Positions 12,221 to 30,494 of a stretch of 64,000 nt of DNA are shown here, in pieces. This DNA comes from Isoperla grammatica (lineage: Eukaryota; Arthropoda; Insecta; Plecoptera; Perlodidae), in assembly GCA_945910005.1 (NCBI GenBank), contig OX246747.1, positions 38,817,190-38,881,189 on the forward strand, read 5' to 3'. How positions within the stretch are numbered: the first letter of the stretch is position 1; each line of letters starts with the position of its first letter. The translations under genes and the position numbers were made by a program. The notes beneath the pieces are model-generated. The model was given only the letters and a program-made list of their open reading frames with translations, searched no databases and was not told the origin of the DNA.

Positions 12221-12565
12221 TCCATTCATTCATTCATTCATTCTTTCATTTTTCATTCAATTAATCATTCATTTCAATTCATCTATGTGCCAATCAATTT
12301 CATTCAATTAAGTTAATATACTCGGGTTCTCCTTTGTAAATCAGTTTCATAATAGAATAGGATAAACATTAAATACAAAGTTTTAAATATCCACATATGA
12401 TTCATGATTGTTTATAATGGTATTTTACAATGGAACGTCAACGATGTAGTCAAGCCACCCTTTTCACGTCGGTTACTTACCCTGTCTACCCCGGGCCCGG
12501 CCGAGGTCCAATGGTGGGGGTCACCACCTACCTTGTTGCAGACTCGGGGTGAAATGAAATCCAAT
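11790..12565. mobile_element. Large inverted-repeat (foldback-type) element around an (ATTT)n core
   Basis: The left arm (about 11790-11915), read in reverse complement, contains GCCACCCTTTTAACGTCGG, GTTACTTACC, a C-rich patch, GGTGGTGGGGGTACC and GGGGTGAATTCC. The right arm (about 12450-12565) contains GCCACCCTTTTCACGTCGG, GTTACTTACC, AATGGTGGGGGTCACC and GGGGTGAAATG in the same order. The arms are about 120 bases, imperfect, and enclose the ATTT microsatellite. No transposase frame is present. Confidence 0.55.
12000..12245. repeat. (ATTT)n microsatellite
   Basis: About 240 bases of TTTA/ATTT tetranucleotide with occasional ATCT and ATTC variants, passing into CATT repeats at its right end. 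Confidence 0.97.
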
Positions 12566-12625
12566 GTATCGTTCTCCCACTTGTAACATTTCTCACGCTG
12601 ACGTGAAACTCTCATTAACAGCGGT

Positions 12626-12742
12626 AAAGTAGTTCCACTGCAACCTTGTCAATGATGACGTCATAGATGATTGAGACGGAGCCAATCAGTGCCTCTCTCA
12701 TCTGTGACGTCAGCATCCACAAGGTTGCTGTGGAATCACTTT
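12626..12742. mobile_element. Short MITE with 24-bp terminal inverted repeats
   Basis: The left end AAAGTAGTTCCACTGCAACC (continuing TTGT) pairs with the reverse complement of the right end (AAAGTGATTCCACAGCAACC, then TTGT). A TA flanks both sides. The interior has TGACGTCA-like words but no ORF. Size and TA flanks fit a Tc1/mariner-type non-autonomous element. Confidence 0.75.
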
Positions 12743-12811
12743 TATGAAGCTACTTTTAACTGTATTTGAAAAGTACACTATTCAATATCTTGTCTGATAC
12801 AATACACGAGC

Positions 12812-12968
12812 AGGGTCCGTATTCTGTAACTTTCTAGTCTGTGTCCTACAATGAATTCAGATGTTTTCGTTCAATATTACATTACTTTCTTTGTAAACTA
12901 ACAGGATAAATTCAGGTAGATTTCGTTTCAGGATATATGAGTTAGAAAGTTACAGAATGGGACTCCAG
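12812..12968. mobile_element. MITE with ATTCTGTAACTTTCTA termini
   Basis: The left end reads GGGTCCGTATTCTGTAACTT then TCTA. The reverse complement of the right end reads GGAGTCCCATTCTGTAACTT then TCTAA. The element is about 155 bp with no coding capacity. It lies 70 bp from the previous MITE. Confidence 0.7.
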
Positions 12969-12990
12969 GGGATGGTAATTAAATACTATA

Positions 12991-13240
12991 CTGGTTTCAA
13001 GTGGTTGGTAGGAATGCCACACGTACAAAATTAAGTTAGTACGTTGGACAGGGCTGCAGGACATACCATTAGGTACTAAACTGGTTTCAAGTGGTTGGTA
13101 GGAATGCCACACTTACAAAATTAAGTTAGTACGTTGGACAGGGCTGCAGGACATACCATTAGGTACTAAACTGATTTCAAGTGGTTGGTAAGAATGCGAC
13201 ACGTACAGAATGAAGTTGGCACTACTGTTGGACACGTCTA
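12991..13240. repeat. 90-bp tandem repeat, about 2.8 units
   Basis: CTGGTTTCAAGTGGTTGGTA starts at 12991 and 13081, and its variant with CTGATTTC starts at 13171: an exact 90-base period. The first two units are almost identical; the third is diverged and incomplete. Confidence 0.92.
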
Positions 13241-13540
13241 TATTGGGTCGGTATGGGACTAATGAGGTTATGACGTGATAAATAAACGAGGTACCTGGGT
13301 TGTTGATGACTACACAGTATGGATTGTATTATTTTATTACATATATTGTAGGCAATCTTCTACAAAGGACCTAAAAGGAAGTTGTTGATAGCGTAAAAAG
13401 CCATAATTGTAAATCATGCCTTTCTTCTGCAAATTATTGACCACCCTTTGTAGATCTCACGTAGCTAGTTAGTTTTATACTACATGTAACACACACACCA
13501 CTCATACCTGTGTACTCGGTAACAAGGTGCTGCTACAGAC

Positions 13541-21540
<8,000 letters not shown>

Positions 21541-21861
21541 GTGTCAGTGTTGGAAATATCCCCTCTAGGACCCATTAGCTAACGTGGCACGAAATGCTCC
21601 ACTATAGGATGCATAAGCAGATGAATTCGGTTTGACGATATTTGGTGTTCATAAAATTGGCTTCTACTGTGTTTGCGCTGTTCCGCACTCCTGCCTACAA
21701 CACTAGACAGGAAGGGTACAATTGGATTTGGTGTAGATGGGGGGGAAGTTTCCAAAATGTCTTTATTATCTTTGTATCTTCATAGAAGTACATCTAAAAG
21801 CTTGTACTGGAATACGATTGGTGCATTGTAATAAATGAAACATTGTCTGTAATAAAAAAAA

Positions 21862-22158
21862 TTGTATACCTGCCTACCAAATTATTTTACCCAAGCCGAC
21901 GCTGAAGGAGCTACGACTGGTGGAAAGGTACGTGCATGCAATGAAATTAGTGAGATTTGTTTTAAAATAGCCGTTTCTGGTGGCGCCCTTACATTAGACA
22001 TTAGCGGTGGGTCGCCCCCTAAGGGGTGTAACATCCCAACCAAATTCAGAGGTGGGTCGCCCCCTAAGGGGTGTAACATCCCAACCAAATTCAGAGGTGG
22101 GTTGCCCCTTAAGGGGTGTAATATCCCAACCAAATTCAGAGCTTTGGAATTGAAATAA
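21862..22158 (+). CDS. Small ORF with three in-frame 15-residue repeats (doubtful gene)
   Basis: This 98-codon frame contains three copies of a 45-base repeat at about 22005-22139, giving GGSPPKGCNIPTKFR twice and GGLPLKGCNIPTKFR once. The period is a multiple of three, so the frame stays open. Each unit holds the palindrome CCCCTAAGGGG. The N-terminal half is not recognisable and there is no splice or promoter evidence. It may be a minisatellite that happens to be open rather than a gene. Confidence 0.2.
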   Translation: MYTCLPNYFTQADAEGATTGGKVRACNEISEICFKIAVSGGALTLDISGGSPPKGCNIPTKFRGGSPPKGCNIPTKFRGGLPLKGCNIPTKFRALELK

Positions 22159-22159
22159 C

Positions 22160-23270
22160 TTATTAAATTGTAGGTTATGTGCTCTATGCCTAATTTTAGT
22201 TTTATACAGAGATTTTGAGGAATTGTTAGATTTTGGCTAGGCTTGGTTCGATACCAAACTTAAGCTGCTGCTTGCATTATTAAAAGTAGGGTTATGGCCG
22301 CTTTATTGCCTAAGACTAGTTTCGAGGTTATGTCAGTTGCTTAGCAAGTCAATAGGTTTGTTTGTTTTACATGCGTAGTGTAAGTAAGTGTAGGCCAACT
22401 GTAGGTTTTTACACTTGATTTCGCTTCGTGTCACCCAGAATAAGAAAACTCTTGTTTACACGTTTTACACTGACCTACTTACAATTTGAGGTTATAGTGT
22501 GCATGTTCACATTATTTCTGTATATAGTCTAAAAAAAAAACCTAAATTACATTTTACTATAAATTTTAAATGCATTAATTAATATGAAAGTTCTGCGGTT
22601 TTACCATCAGAGGAAATAGAATGTGTTTGTCATGATTAGTGACCTCCTTATTTTGAACTGACACATTTGTTTGGCGCCTTTTAATTACACTACACTTGCT
22701 GCATTAGCCGAAAAGCAGTTGTAGAAAGTGCTACACAAAGTGTAGCTCTGAGGTAAAACAAACGCCTTACAGTTGGCTTTACTTAATACCCAAACGCCTT
22801 TCAGAGAGATTCAGCCTACACTAGTGTAAAGTGTAGGTGAAACAAACGAAATTAATGACACCTACGCTCATGTGTTCGATTGGCCTGTCGGTGTACACTT
22901 CGTGCAACTGCCACTTTGAAAAAGTAAGGTTAAGTGCAACCATTACTTTTGAAGGTTTGTTCGTTTGTCTTGCCTTAACAAGTGTGTTTTATGCCAGGAG
23001 AAATCCGGAAATACGTAATGGAAATGGGAGTAGAAATCACAGTTGAGATAAAGAAATATGAGCCATGCAAACTAAAGAAGTTTAAATCAAATACAAACAT
23101 TTTCCAAGCATGACTCGGGAAGCAGGTGTAAAAACCATACTCCCATCACAGTTGTAGTAAGTTACCACTGGACAAAAGAACTTGTCTCAGCTACTCCCAT
23201 CACACTCCAGGACAGAAAAACGGGGTTTTCGTAATACCGTACTCCTGGAGTAATGATCACAGGACAAACG
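22160..23270. other. Intergenic, AT-rich, nothing recognised
   Basis: Several short imperfect inverted words are present (for example GTGTAGCTC/CTACACAAAG near 22730), but no ORF longer than about 70 codons, no repeat array and no RNA gene was recognised. Confidence 0.4.
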
Positions 23271-23280
23271 AACAAAGCGT

Positions 23281-23376
23281 AGTCTGCACTACGGCTAGCA
23301 AGCCTACCTCGCTAGGATATTAGGCGAGGCCTAGGTATGTCCTCTATAACGGTTCGAATCCCGCTGGGTGCTGGCC
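23281..23376 (+). other. tRNA-like sequence with perfect B box (tRNA-derived repeat or pseudogene)
   Basis: GGTTCGAATCCCGC near 23353 is a canonical polymerase III B box. An A-box-like CGGCTAGCAAGCCTAC lies about 60 bases upstream. The acceptor stem cannot be paired and the T stem breaks after two pairs, so a working tRNA is unlikely. Confidence 0.35.
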
Positions 23377-23379
23377 TCT

Positions 23380-24179
23380 TTTCGATATTTTGACCGTGTT
23401 CATAGCGTCCAATGTACAGTTGAGATACATATAGTGAAACTAAGTCAAAATTTAAATAGGTTGTCTGTACTTCCCCTTATTCAAGTTGTACTAGGCCTAC
23501 TATTGATAACCCATGTGCCGAGTTCAACAAAATCAAACCGAACGCCAAGAAATAGAAACACGACCCCCCTACCCACAAAAGGAGTTAAGGGAGACATCAA
23601 GCCCTGTTTCGATAGTGTCGGGGGTTCGGCGTCCTATATACTGATGCGATGGATATAGTAGAATAAATCAAAATTTAAGTTTATCCGAATCCCCCCCTCC
23701 CCTTCTTCTTTTGCATGTACAATCCGTACCTGAGGTGGACCTCCCCTGTTTAACCCATGTCAACAACAAATAAATTACAACAATGAATTATCCATTGCAA
23801 TTGTTATTCTAATTTAGTTTAGATGTGTTCAGTCAAAATATATATTTGTTCTAATTAGTTTAGTCCTATAAAAAATGAAACAGATAAAGTTAAGATAGTT
23901 TTATTATTATTCATATCATACACATAAGTAGTACATAATCTTTTTAAATAACAATGCAAGTTTAACATGTCATACAAGCGAGCGTATTAATACTACATGT
24001 AAGCAGGGAGAATGTACAACATTACATGTGAACATACACAAGTACATATATTTTATTATTTTTAATTAAACAATCAATGCATATTACACATGGAATTCAA
24101 GGCAGTAACGATTTACACCACGTGAAAGCCCAGGTAGGGTACAATGTTACATACGAATATTAGCATGTTATAAAGTTAT
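23380..24179. other. Intergenic, AT-rich, no gene recognised
   Basis: The open frame at 23368-23658 overlaps the tRNA-like tail and is unrecognised. The remainder is AT-rich unique-looking sequence. Confidence 0.4.
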
Positions 24180-24272
24180 GCTCCGAGCGGGATTCGAACC
24201 TGAAACACCTGGGTAGAGAGAACATACATATACAAGCACAGACACAGTCACAGACCGCTCGACTAACGAAGC
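24180..24272 (-). other. Degenerate type II tRNA-like sequence (Ser/Leu-like)
   Basis: On the minus strand this 93-base stretch begins GCTTCGTTAGTCGAGCGGTC, an A-box region like that of long-arm tRNAs, and ends GGTTCGAATCCCGC followed by TCGGAGC. The six outer bases pair (GCTTCG with CGGAGC, one G-T). The T stem pairs only at its two inner positions, so it is better read as a pseudo-tRNA or the head of a tRNA-derived SINE. Confidence 0.5.
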
Positions 24273-24357
24273 GATGGGATTGTGAGCTGAATAGCTTGTA
24301 CATAAACAGCATTACTCATGTCAGTGCAATGCATCATAGAGTGTAGAATAACAAGGG

Positions 24358-24480
24358 TCGCCGTCGTCAGCTGCCATGCCATGTTGATTAACTCCGGTTC
24401 TCGTCAGATCACCGGGGTTAAGCAACATCGAGCATGGTCAGTATTTGGAACGTTTGGGACCGCCACTGAACCATAGGAAC
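24358..24480 (+). pseudogene. 5S rRNA-derived sequence
   Basis: The run GCCATGCCATGTTGATTAAC, then CCGGTTCTCGTCAGATCACC, then GGTTAAGCAACATCGAGC, then ATGGTCAGTATTTGGAACG follows arthropod-type 5S rRNA in order. It covers the internal control region (A box, intermediate element, C box). The 3' third has changes around GGGACCGCCACTGAACC, so it is a pseudogene or the head of a 5S-derived SINE (SINE3 type). No tandem 5S neighbours are present. Confidence 0.75.
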
Positions 24481-24609
24481 CATTGGTGTACCCAAACGTA
24501 GACAGTAGATTAGGGCATGGAAAAACAGGGGTAGGGCTGAGGGTTAGACTAGGGATAAGCATAGGTAAGGGACAATGTTTGGTGAAGGATAAAGATAAGT
24601 TAGGGATTT

Positions 24610-24965
24610 TTGCTAGGATACCCCCCTCCCCCCCGTTGTGCCCCCTACCGCCCTTGAGAGGGGGTAGGGGGAGTGGGGGGGAGGGGAGGAGGGGGAGAGC
24701 CCCGCTCTCCCTTTCAACCTTTCACCTACCCTTTCCCCCTCCCCTCCTTCCTCTAGCCCCAGATTAGGGATTTTTGTAGATAAGGCTAGGCCCCCCTTCC
24801 CCCCCGTTTGTGCCCCCTACCGCCCTTGAGAGGGGGTAGGGGGAGTGGGGGGGTGAGGGGAGGAGGGGGAGAGGGGAAACCTTCCACCTCTCCACGGGGT
24901 AGGGGTAGGGGTAGGGGTAGGGGTAGGGGTAGGGGTAGGGGTAGGGGTTGTGAGAGAGGGAAGAA
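24610..24965. repeat. G-rich duplicated block with (TAGGGG)n tract
   Basis: A block containing CCCCCTACCGCCCTTGAGAG and GGGGGTAGGGGGAGTGGGGG is present twice (about 24640 and 24812). The second copy continues into about nine TAGGGG hexamers at 24896-24948. The hexamer has telomere-like strand asymmetry but is not the insect TTAGG repeat. Confidence 0.85.
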
Positions 24966-25035
24966 GGGGGAGGGGAAGGAAATGTTTTTTTTTTAAAGGT
25001 GGTGGTGGTGTGTATGTAAGGGTGGTTTTTATTTT

Positions 25036-25445
25036 AACCTTATATTAACCTTGTAAGAAGGTTTTCTAAGAAAGTAAGAAGGTTTTTAAGAAGGTATGAA
25101 GGTTTTTAACCTTGTAAGAAGGTTTTTAACCTTGTAAGAAGGTTTTTAAGAAGATAAGAAGGTTTTTTTACATTGTAAGGAGGTTTTTAAGAAGGTATGA
25201 AGGTTTTTAAGAAGGCAAGAAGGTTTTTTTACATTGTAAGGAGGTTTTTAAGAAGGTATGAAGGTTTTTAAGAAGGCAAGAAGGTTTTTTTACCTTGGAA
25301 GGAGGTTTTTAAGAAGGTATGAAGGTTTTTAAGAAGGCAAGAAGGTTTTTTTTACTTTGTAAGAAGGTTTTTAGAAGGTCGGTCGGTTTTTCACCTTGTA
25401 AGAAGGTTTTTCACCTTGTAAGAATGTTTATTTACCTTGTAGGAT
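25036..25445. repeat. AAGAAGGTTTTT simple repeat
   Basis: About 400 bases of short words AAGAAGGTTTTT, AAGGTATGAAGGTTTTT and CCTTGTAAGAAGGTTTTT, arranged in a loose higher-order period of about 65 bases (25160-25340). Confidence 0.9.
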
Positions 25446-25544
25446 GGTTTTTGGTATGTAAATTGGTAAAAGAAATAATCGTTTTAGGCATATAGTTTTT
25501 ATTATGTAGACATAAATACTTGTTACATGAGGTTGTTAGTTGCA

Positions 25545-26110
25545 GGGTAGGGAGTTTTCGGGACGAAAGGGTTAGGGTGGATTAAGGAGGGTTGCTTGTT
25601 GGGAGAGAAAGGGTAAAGATAGGTTTGTTTTTGTTTGGGAGGGCAAGGGTTAAGGAGGGATGCTTGTTGGGGGAGAAAGGGTTAGCTTTGGAATGTCGGG
25701 GGCTGTCCGGTTGGACCAGGGCTCAAACATGGCCGGGCTCGGACTCTCCACCACACCAACAAACCTCCACGGGTTAAAGGGTTAGGGGGGGGGGGGTTGG
25801 AGGAGAAAGGATTAAGCCGGAAGTTTGATTGGGGGTGGAAGGGTTAAGGTGGTTTTGTTTGGGAGGGAAAGGGTTAGCTTTGGAATGTCGGGGGCTGTTA
25901 GGGGGGGGGGGGGGTTGGAGGAGAAAGGGTTAAGACGGATGTTTGATTGGGGGTGAAAGGGTTAAGGTGTTTTTTTTGGGGGGAGAAAGGGTTTGGGGTT
26001 TGGGTATACTTGGTTGGTCTTGGTATTGGGGGGGGGTTCTGGGTATGGGGTTTGTTGTACAGACTGGTAGGGTGGAGTGTTATGAAGGTTAGGGGGGAGG
26101 GGGGGGGGGG
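25545..26110 (+). repeat. Dispersed copies of the 181-bp GGGTTA-rich satellite
   Basis: Monomers and fragments share GAAAGGGTTAGCTTTGGAAT, GTCGGGGGCTGTCCGGTTGG and CATGGCCGGGCTCGGACTCT with the array at 30.5-31.8 kb, but are irregularly spaced and separated by long G runs. Confidence 0.8.
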
Positions 26111-27430
26111 GAGTAGAAGGCAGAGCCTCCCACCTCCTATAACATCAACACGGGCCCCAGTTGGGGCTCTGGTTTTATTATTTATTAACAAGCTTTACAA
26201 GGCATTCCGCCTCGTATAGCATCAACAAGTCATTTCATTGTTTATTAACACGTGTTACAGGTAACAGTTACATATTGTACAATCATGTTAGAAGCAAGGT
26301 TGGTTTACAAGGCTGTGGACTATGGACATGACAATATGTTACAGCTTTGCCTCTTGGTGCGCGCCCGGGGCAGGGGGGGGGGGGGGCCTCGCTCCCGCTG
26401 GCAGCTGAAACAGTAACAAGAGGGATTACAGAGTTATACTTACAAGTATTATATTTAACTTTTCAATACTGTACGTTACACGTGTAATGATGGAAATATT
26501 CAAGCTAGTGCTTGAAACCACTGTTCACTTCATTTTATTATAGTTCTTTTATAGACAACAAATGTTTTGTTTTTTTTAAGTTGATTTCGCGTAGTTGTTA
26601 TGAGACTACACTCTGCGTTTAACTAGACAACACAACAATTTACGTTTTGTTTGCCCAATACAAATTCCACGCTTGTTTGGGTTCTAAACTACTTTATAAC
26701 TATTTATAACAAGTCCCGGTACTTCTATTTCAGAGAGAGAGAGAGAGAGAGACAGTTAAAGGTGTGAAAGCTCTTTATTACATATGGGTACAAATCACAT
26801 TAGAGCTGATGGCAGTGTAGAAAAAATGAAAAAGAAGAACTGATAGCTGAGACAGAAAGAATGTGTAGGGGAAATATTAATAGGAAAAGTCATGGATAGA
26901 CTTGATCTTGATAGATGAGAGAAAAAAGGAGAGTAGAGGAGATAGAGAGAGACAAAGAAGATCTGATAGCTGATACAGAAAGAATGTGTAGTGGAAATGA
27001 AGTTGGATGCATTTAAATTCGCTATATCTACACAAATCTAATCACTCAAATTATTTTCTAACTATTGCCGACATACACTGCTATGCCTGTGTGAATATTA
27101 TGTAGTGTACGTCTAGCTGTATTTCATTTAGTTAATTCGCCAGTATTTATATTTGTATTCGTTTGTAATTGTACTTGCCCTGTATAACTTGATTATATTG
27201 CACTTGTGGGTCTTGTGACCTGTTGTCAATAAATAATAAACGAAATAATTAAAACTTGCTGCCTGTTATTCCACAAGTTTCCCAGCATGTCCTAACAAAA
27301 TGACGTCACTACCGATCAGCTGAATGGTGGTCCAAACCTTTCCCCCACTGGCGCTCGGTCCATTTCCTTCAAATAAAACGGCAGTAACTCGACTCAAACA
27401 GCTCATTAGCGTTGAGAACCAATAATTGCT
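26111..27430. other. Intergenic; short simple repeats, no gene
   Basis: A (GA)n tract lies at 26733-26752. A block of about 45 bases with AACTGATAGCTGAGACAGAA occurs at about 26838 and, diverged, at about 26962. G runs sit near 26370. No coding or RNA signal was recognised. Confidence 0.45.
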
Positions 27431-27442
27431 AACTTGTTTGAC

Positions 27443-28310
27443 GCCCGCGCTGCGGTGTGTTGCAGCTCCCCGTGACGCCATCGTTCAGTACACCAGACAG
27501 AATATCAGCTGAGAGACAGTAGCAGTGGTGACATGCTACGCCCGCGCTGCGGTGTGTTGCAGCTCCCCGTGGCGCCATCGTTCAGTACACAATACAAAAC
27601 AACAGACAGAATATCAGCTGAGAGACAGTAGCAGTGGTGACATGCTACGCCCGCGCTGCGGTGTGTTGCAGCTCCCCGTGACGCCATCGTTCAGTACACA
27701 ATACAAAACAACAGACAGAATATCAGCTGAGAGACAGTAGCAGTGGTGACATGCTACGCCCGCGCTGCGGTGTGTTGCAGCTCCCCGTGACGCCATCGTT
27801 CAGTACACAATACAAAACAACAGACAGAATATCAGCTGAGAGACAGTAGCAGTGGTGACATGCTACGCCCGCGCTGCGGTGTGTTGCAGCTCCCCGTGAC
27901 GCCATCGTTCAGTACACAATACAAAACAACAGACAGAATATCAGCTGAGAGACAGTAGCAGTGGTGACATGCTACGCCCGCGCTGCGGTGTGTTGCAGCT
28001 CCCCGTGACGCCATCGTTCAGTACACAATACAAAACAACAGACAGAATATCAGCTGAGAGACAGTAGCAGTGGTGACATGCTACGCCCGCGCTGCTGTGT
28101 GTTGCAGCTCCCCGTGACGCCATCGTTCAGTACACAATACAAAACAACAGACAGAATATCAGCTGAGAGACAGTAGCAGTGGTGACATGCTACGCCCGCG
28201 CTGCGGTGTGTTGCAGCTCCCCGTGACGCCATCGTTCAGTACACAATACAAAACAACAGACAGAATATCAGCTGAGAGAAAGTAGCAGTGGTGATATGCC
28301 AAGAGTTTTG
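27443..28310. repeat. 109-bp tandem array, about 8 units
   Basis: CCCGCGCTGCGGTGTGTTGC recurs at about 27443, 27540, 27650, 27759, 27867, 27976, 28085 and 28194. The period is 109 after a shorter first unit. Units are almost identical. Each contains GTGTGTTGCAGCTCCCCGTG, which could read as a splice acceptor on the plus strand. The 60-codon minus-strand frames recurring every 109 bases are periodic artefacts. Confidence 0.95.
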
Positions 28311-28377
28311 GAATGCATAAGTGCTTACCATTTGGAATGACGAGGTTTGTCTCGGCCAGGGCAGACATCAATCCAAT

Positions 28378-28512
28378 GTGAAGTGTAGTGTAGCGTAGCA
28401 CAGCAGCAGATATGTGAAGTGTAGCGTAGCACAGCAGCAGATATGTGAAGTAAAGCGTAGCACAGCAGCAGATATGTGAAGTGTAGCGTAGCACAGCAGC
28501 AGATATGTCAAG
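28378..28512. repeat. Short tandem repeat TGTGAAGTGTAGCGTAGCAC
   Basis: Four imperfect units of about 31-38 bases with TGTGAAGTGTAGCGTAGCAC and CAGCAGCAGATA, immediately after the 109-bp array. Confidence 0.85.
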
Positions 28513-29120
28513 CGTACTATAGCTTACATCATCAGATATGTGGATCGCAAGGCAGCAGCCATCTTGATTGTAGCAACCAAGAACCAAACAATCTGGTGAC
28601 ACAGAAACCAAATCAATAAAACACCAATAAGAAATAATAGAATTAAGAACACGTACATTATTACTTGGGAAACACATGTTGAAGGGTTGATTATTTTTAG
28701 ACAGTCTGGTTTGGTTATGGAGAAAATATTCTTGAATAGTACTGTATTTGTGTGATAGAAAGAAAAAGAACTGTGAAATGGCAAAAAATTGAAACTAATT
28801 AAACTTTAATCAACAAACTTCCATTTTTCTGCCACTTGATTCTAGGCAAGATAATTTCAAAGATCAAATTTACTCAATAACTTTGCTAGTTGTATGTTTA
28901 ACTTTAAGGGGAGGGGGAATGCAAAAAAGAGCATGCACAGTATTAAAAACATGCAGTTATCTAGTCTTCACCATTGCACTCAAATAATGTACATGAGTAT
29001 ATCTGTAGTAGACAAGTGAGGTAACTAATTTACTGCATGTCTACAATGTGCACTGAATATGACTATATCTTAAGTACAAAGCTAAGTAGTCTATCACAAC
29101 CACGAGACTCACCGCATCCA
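28513..29120. other. Intergenic, no gene recognised
   Basis: Short open frames at 28524-28784 (minus) and within the preceding repeat (28159-28677 minus) show no recognisable domain. Confidence 0.4.
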
Positions 29121-29135
29121 ACTGAAGCAGAGTCC

Positions 29136-29216
29136 GGAACAGTCAGCGCCTGCATCAGTCAGCGCCTGCGTCAGTCAGCGCCTGCGTCAGTCAGCGCCTG
29201 CGTCAGTCAGCGACAG
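29136..29216. repeat. 16-bp minisatellite CAGTCAGCGCCTGCGT
   Basis: About five head-to-tail copies of CAGTCAGCGCCTGCGT with minor variants lie inside an open frame at 29037-29312 that is not otherwise recognisable. Confidence 0.88.
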
Positions 29217-29509
29217 TGTCGAAGGTCAGGTGAAGTTCCGAAGCGTAGAAAGAAACACGCCACGTTTCGGATCGGAGATCATTATCAGTCACATAATAAC
29301 CACAACACTTGAGCAATTATGTTCTTCTCCACAACAGTCAAATGTTTCACTTTTCAAGATCAAAAACATTATTACACAATGCTTCTCTTTCAAAACCACA
29401 GAGTAGGAACACGATTTACAGTTCGGCTTGCACAGTACTTACAAATCAACAAATAAATAATAGCAAACATAATAAATGTACAAACAAATCAAACATAATA
29501 CATATGTAA

Positions 29510-30490
29510 CAAGAAGAAATATAAATGCACGTAAAGGTAATCAATAACTAAAATAGACAATAGATTTAGCAAATGTGAAATGTTCATTTGCTTGAATGTA
29601 GTTATTGTTGACTCATTGTTAGAACACACGAGTATTTCTTGATGTTTCTTACTTACAAACTAACAAATAAATAATATCAAATATAACACATATATAACAA
29701 GAAGAAATATAAATGCACTTAAAGGTAATCAATAACTAAAATAGATAATACAGACAATAGATTTAGCAAATGTGAAATGTTCATTCACTTGAATGTAGTT
29801 ATTGTTGACTCATTGTTAGAACACAAGAGTATTTCTTGATGTTTCTTACTTACAAACTAACAAATAAATAATATCAAACATAACACATATATAACAAGAA
29901 GAAATATAAATGCACTTAAAGGTAATCAAGTACTATAATAGACAATACAGACAATAGATTTAGCAAATGTGAAATGTTCAATTTTCATTTGTATGCAGTT
30001 ATTGTTGACTTATTGTAAGAACACACGAGTATTTCTTGATGTTTCTTACTTACAAACTAACAAATAATAAATAACAGCAAACATAATAAATCTATAACAA
30101 GAAAAATATAAATGCACTTAAAGCTAATCAATTAGCCTACTAAGGTCCAGTCTTACCATGTCCCAATAACTACTTATTCGACGAATAGCTTGTTGTCTCC
30201 ATGGCAACGACCAATAAAACCCTTGAAATCCTCCAAGTAGCTTAATTGCTTAATAGCTTAATTTTAGAAATATAAATGCACTTAAAGGTTATCAAGTACT
30301 AAGATAGATGATACAGACAATAGATTTAGCAAATGTGAAATGTTCAATTTTCATTTGTATGTAGATATTGTTGACTTATTGTTAGAACACACGAGTATTT
30401 CTTGATGTTTCTTACTTACAAACAAACAAATATTAATAACAGCAAATATAATAAATCTTTAACAAAAAAAAATATAAATGCACTTGCATT
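29510..30490. repeat. AT-rich satellite, about 180-bp period
   Basis: Units share AGATTTAGCAAATGTGAAAT, GTTATTGTTGACTCATTG, GAACACACGAGTATTTCTTG and AACAAGAAGAAATATAAATG. Roughly five units are seen, one enlarged by unrelated sequence at about 30130-30260. The array is interrupted at about 30490 and resumes at 31830. Confidence 0.9.
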
Positions 30491-30494
30491 TGCA

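Noticed and set aside
24180..24272. Functional tRNA gene
   Set aside because: Boxes A and B are good, but the T stem fails beyond two pairs and no clean anticodon arm can be drawn.
24358..24480. Functional 5S rRNA gene
   Set aside because: Clear homology, but the 3' third carries insertions and changes and there are no tandem neighbours or clean T-run terminator.
28159..28677. 172-codon minus-strand frame as a gene
   Set aside because: Spans a TGTGAAGTGTAGCG tandem repeat and the end of the 109-bp array; no recognisable domain.
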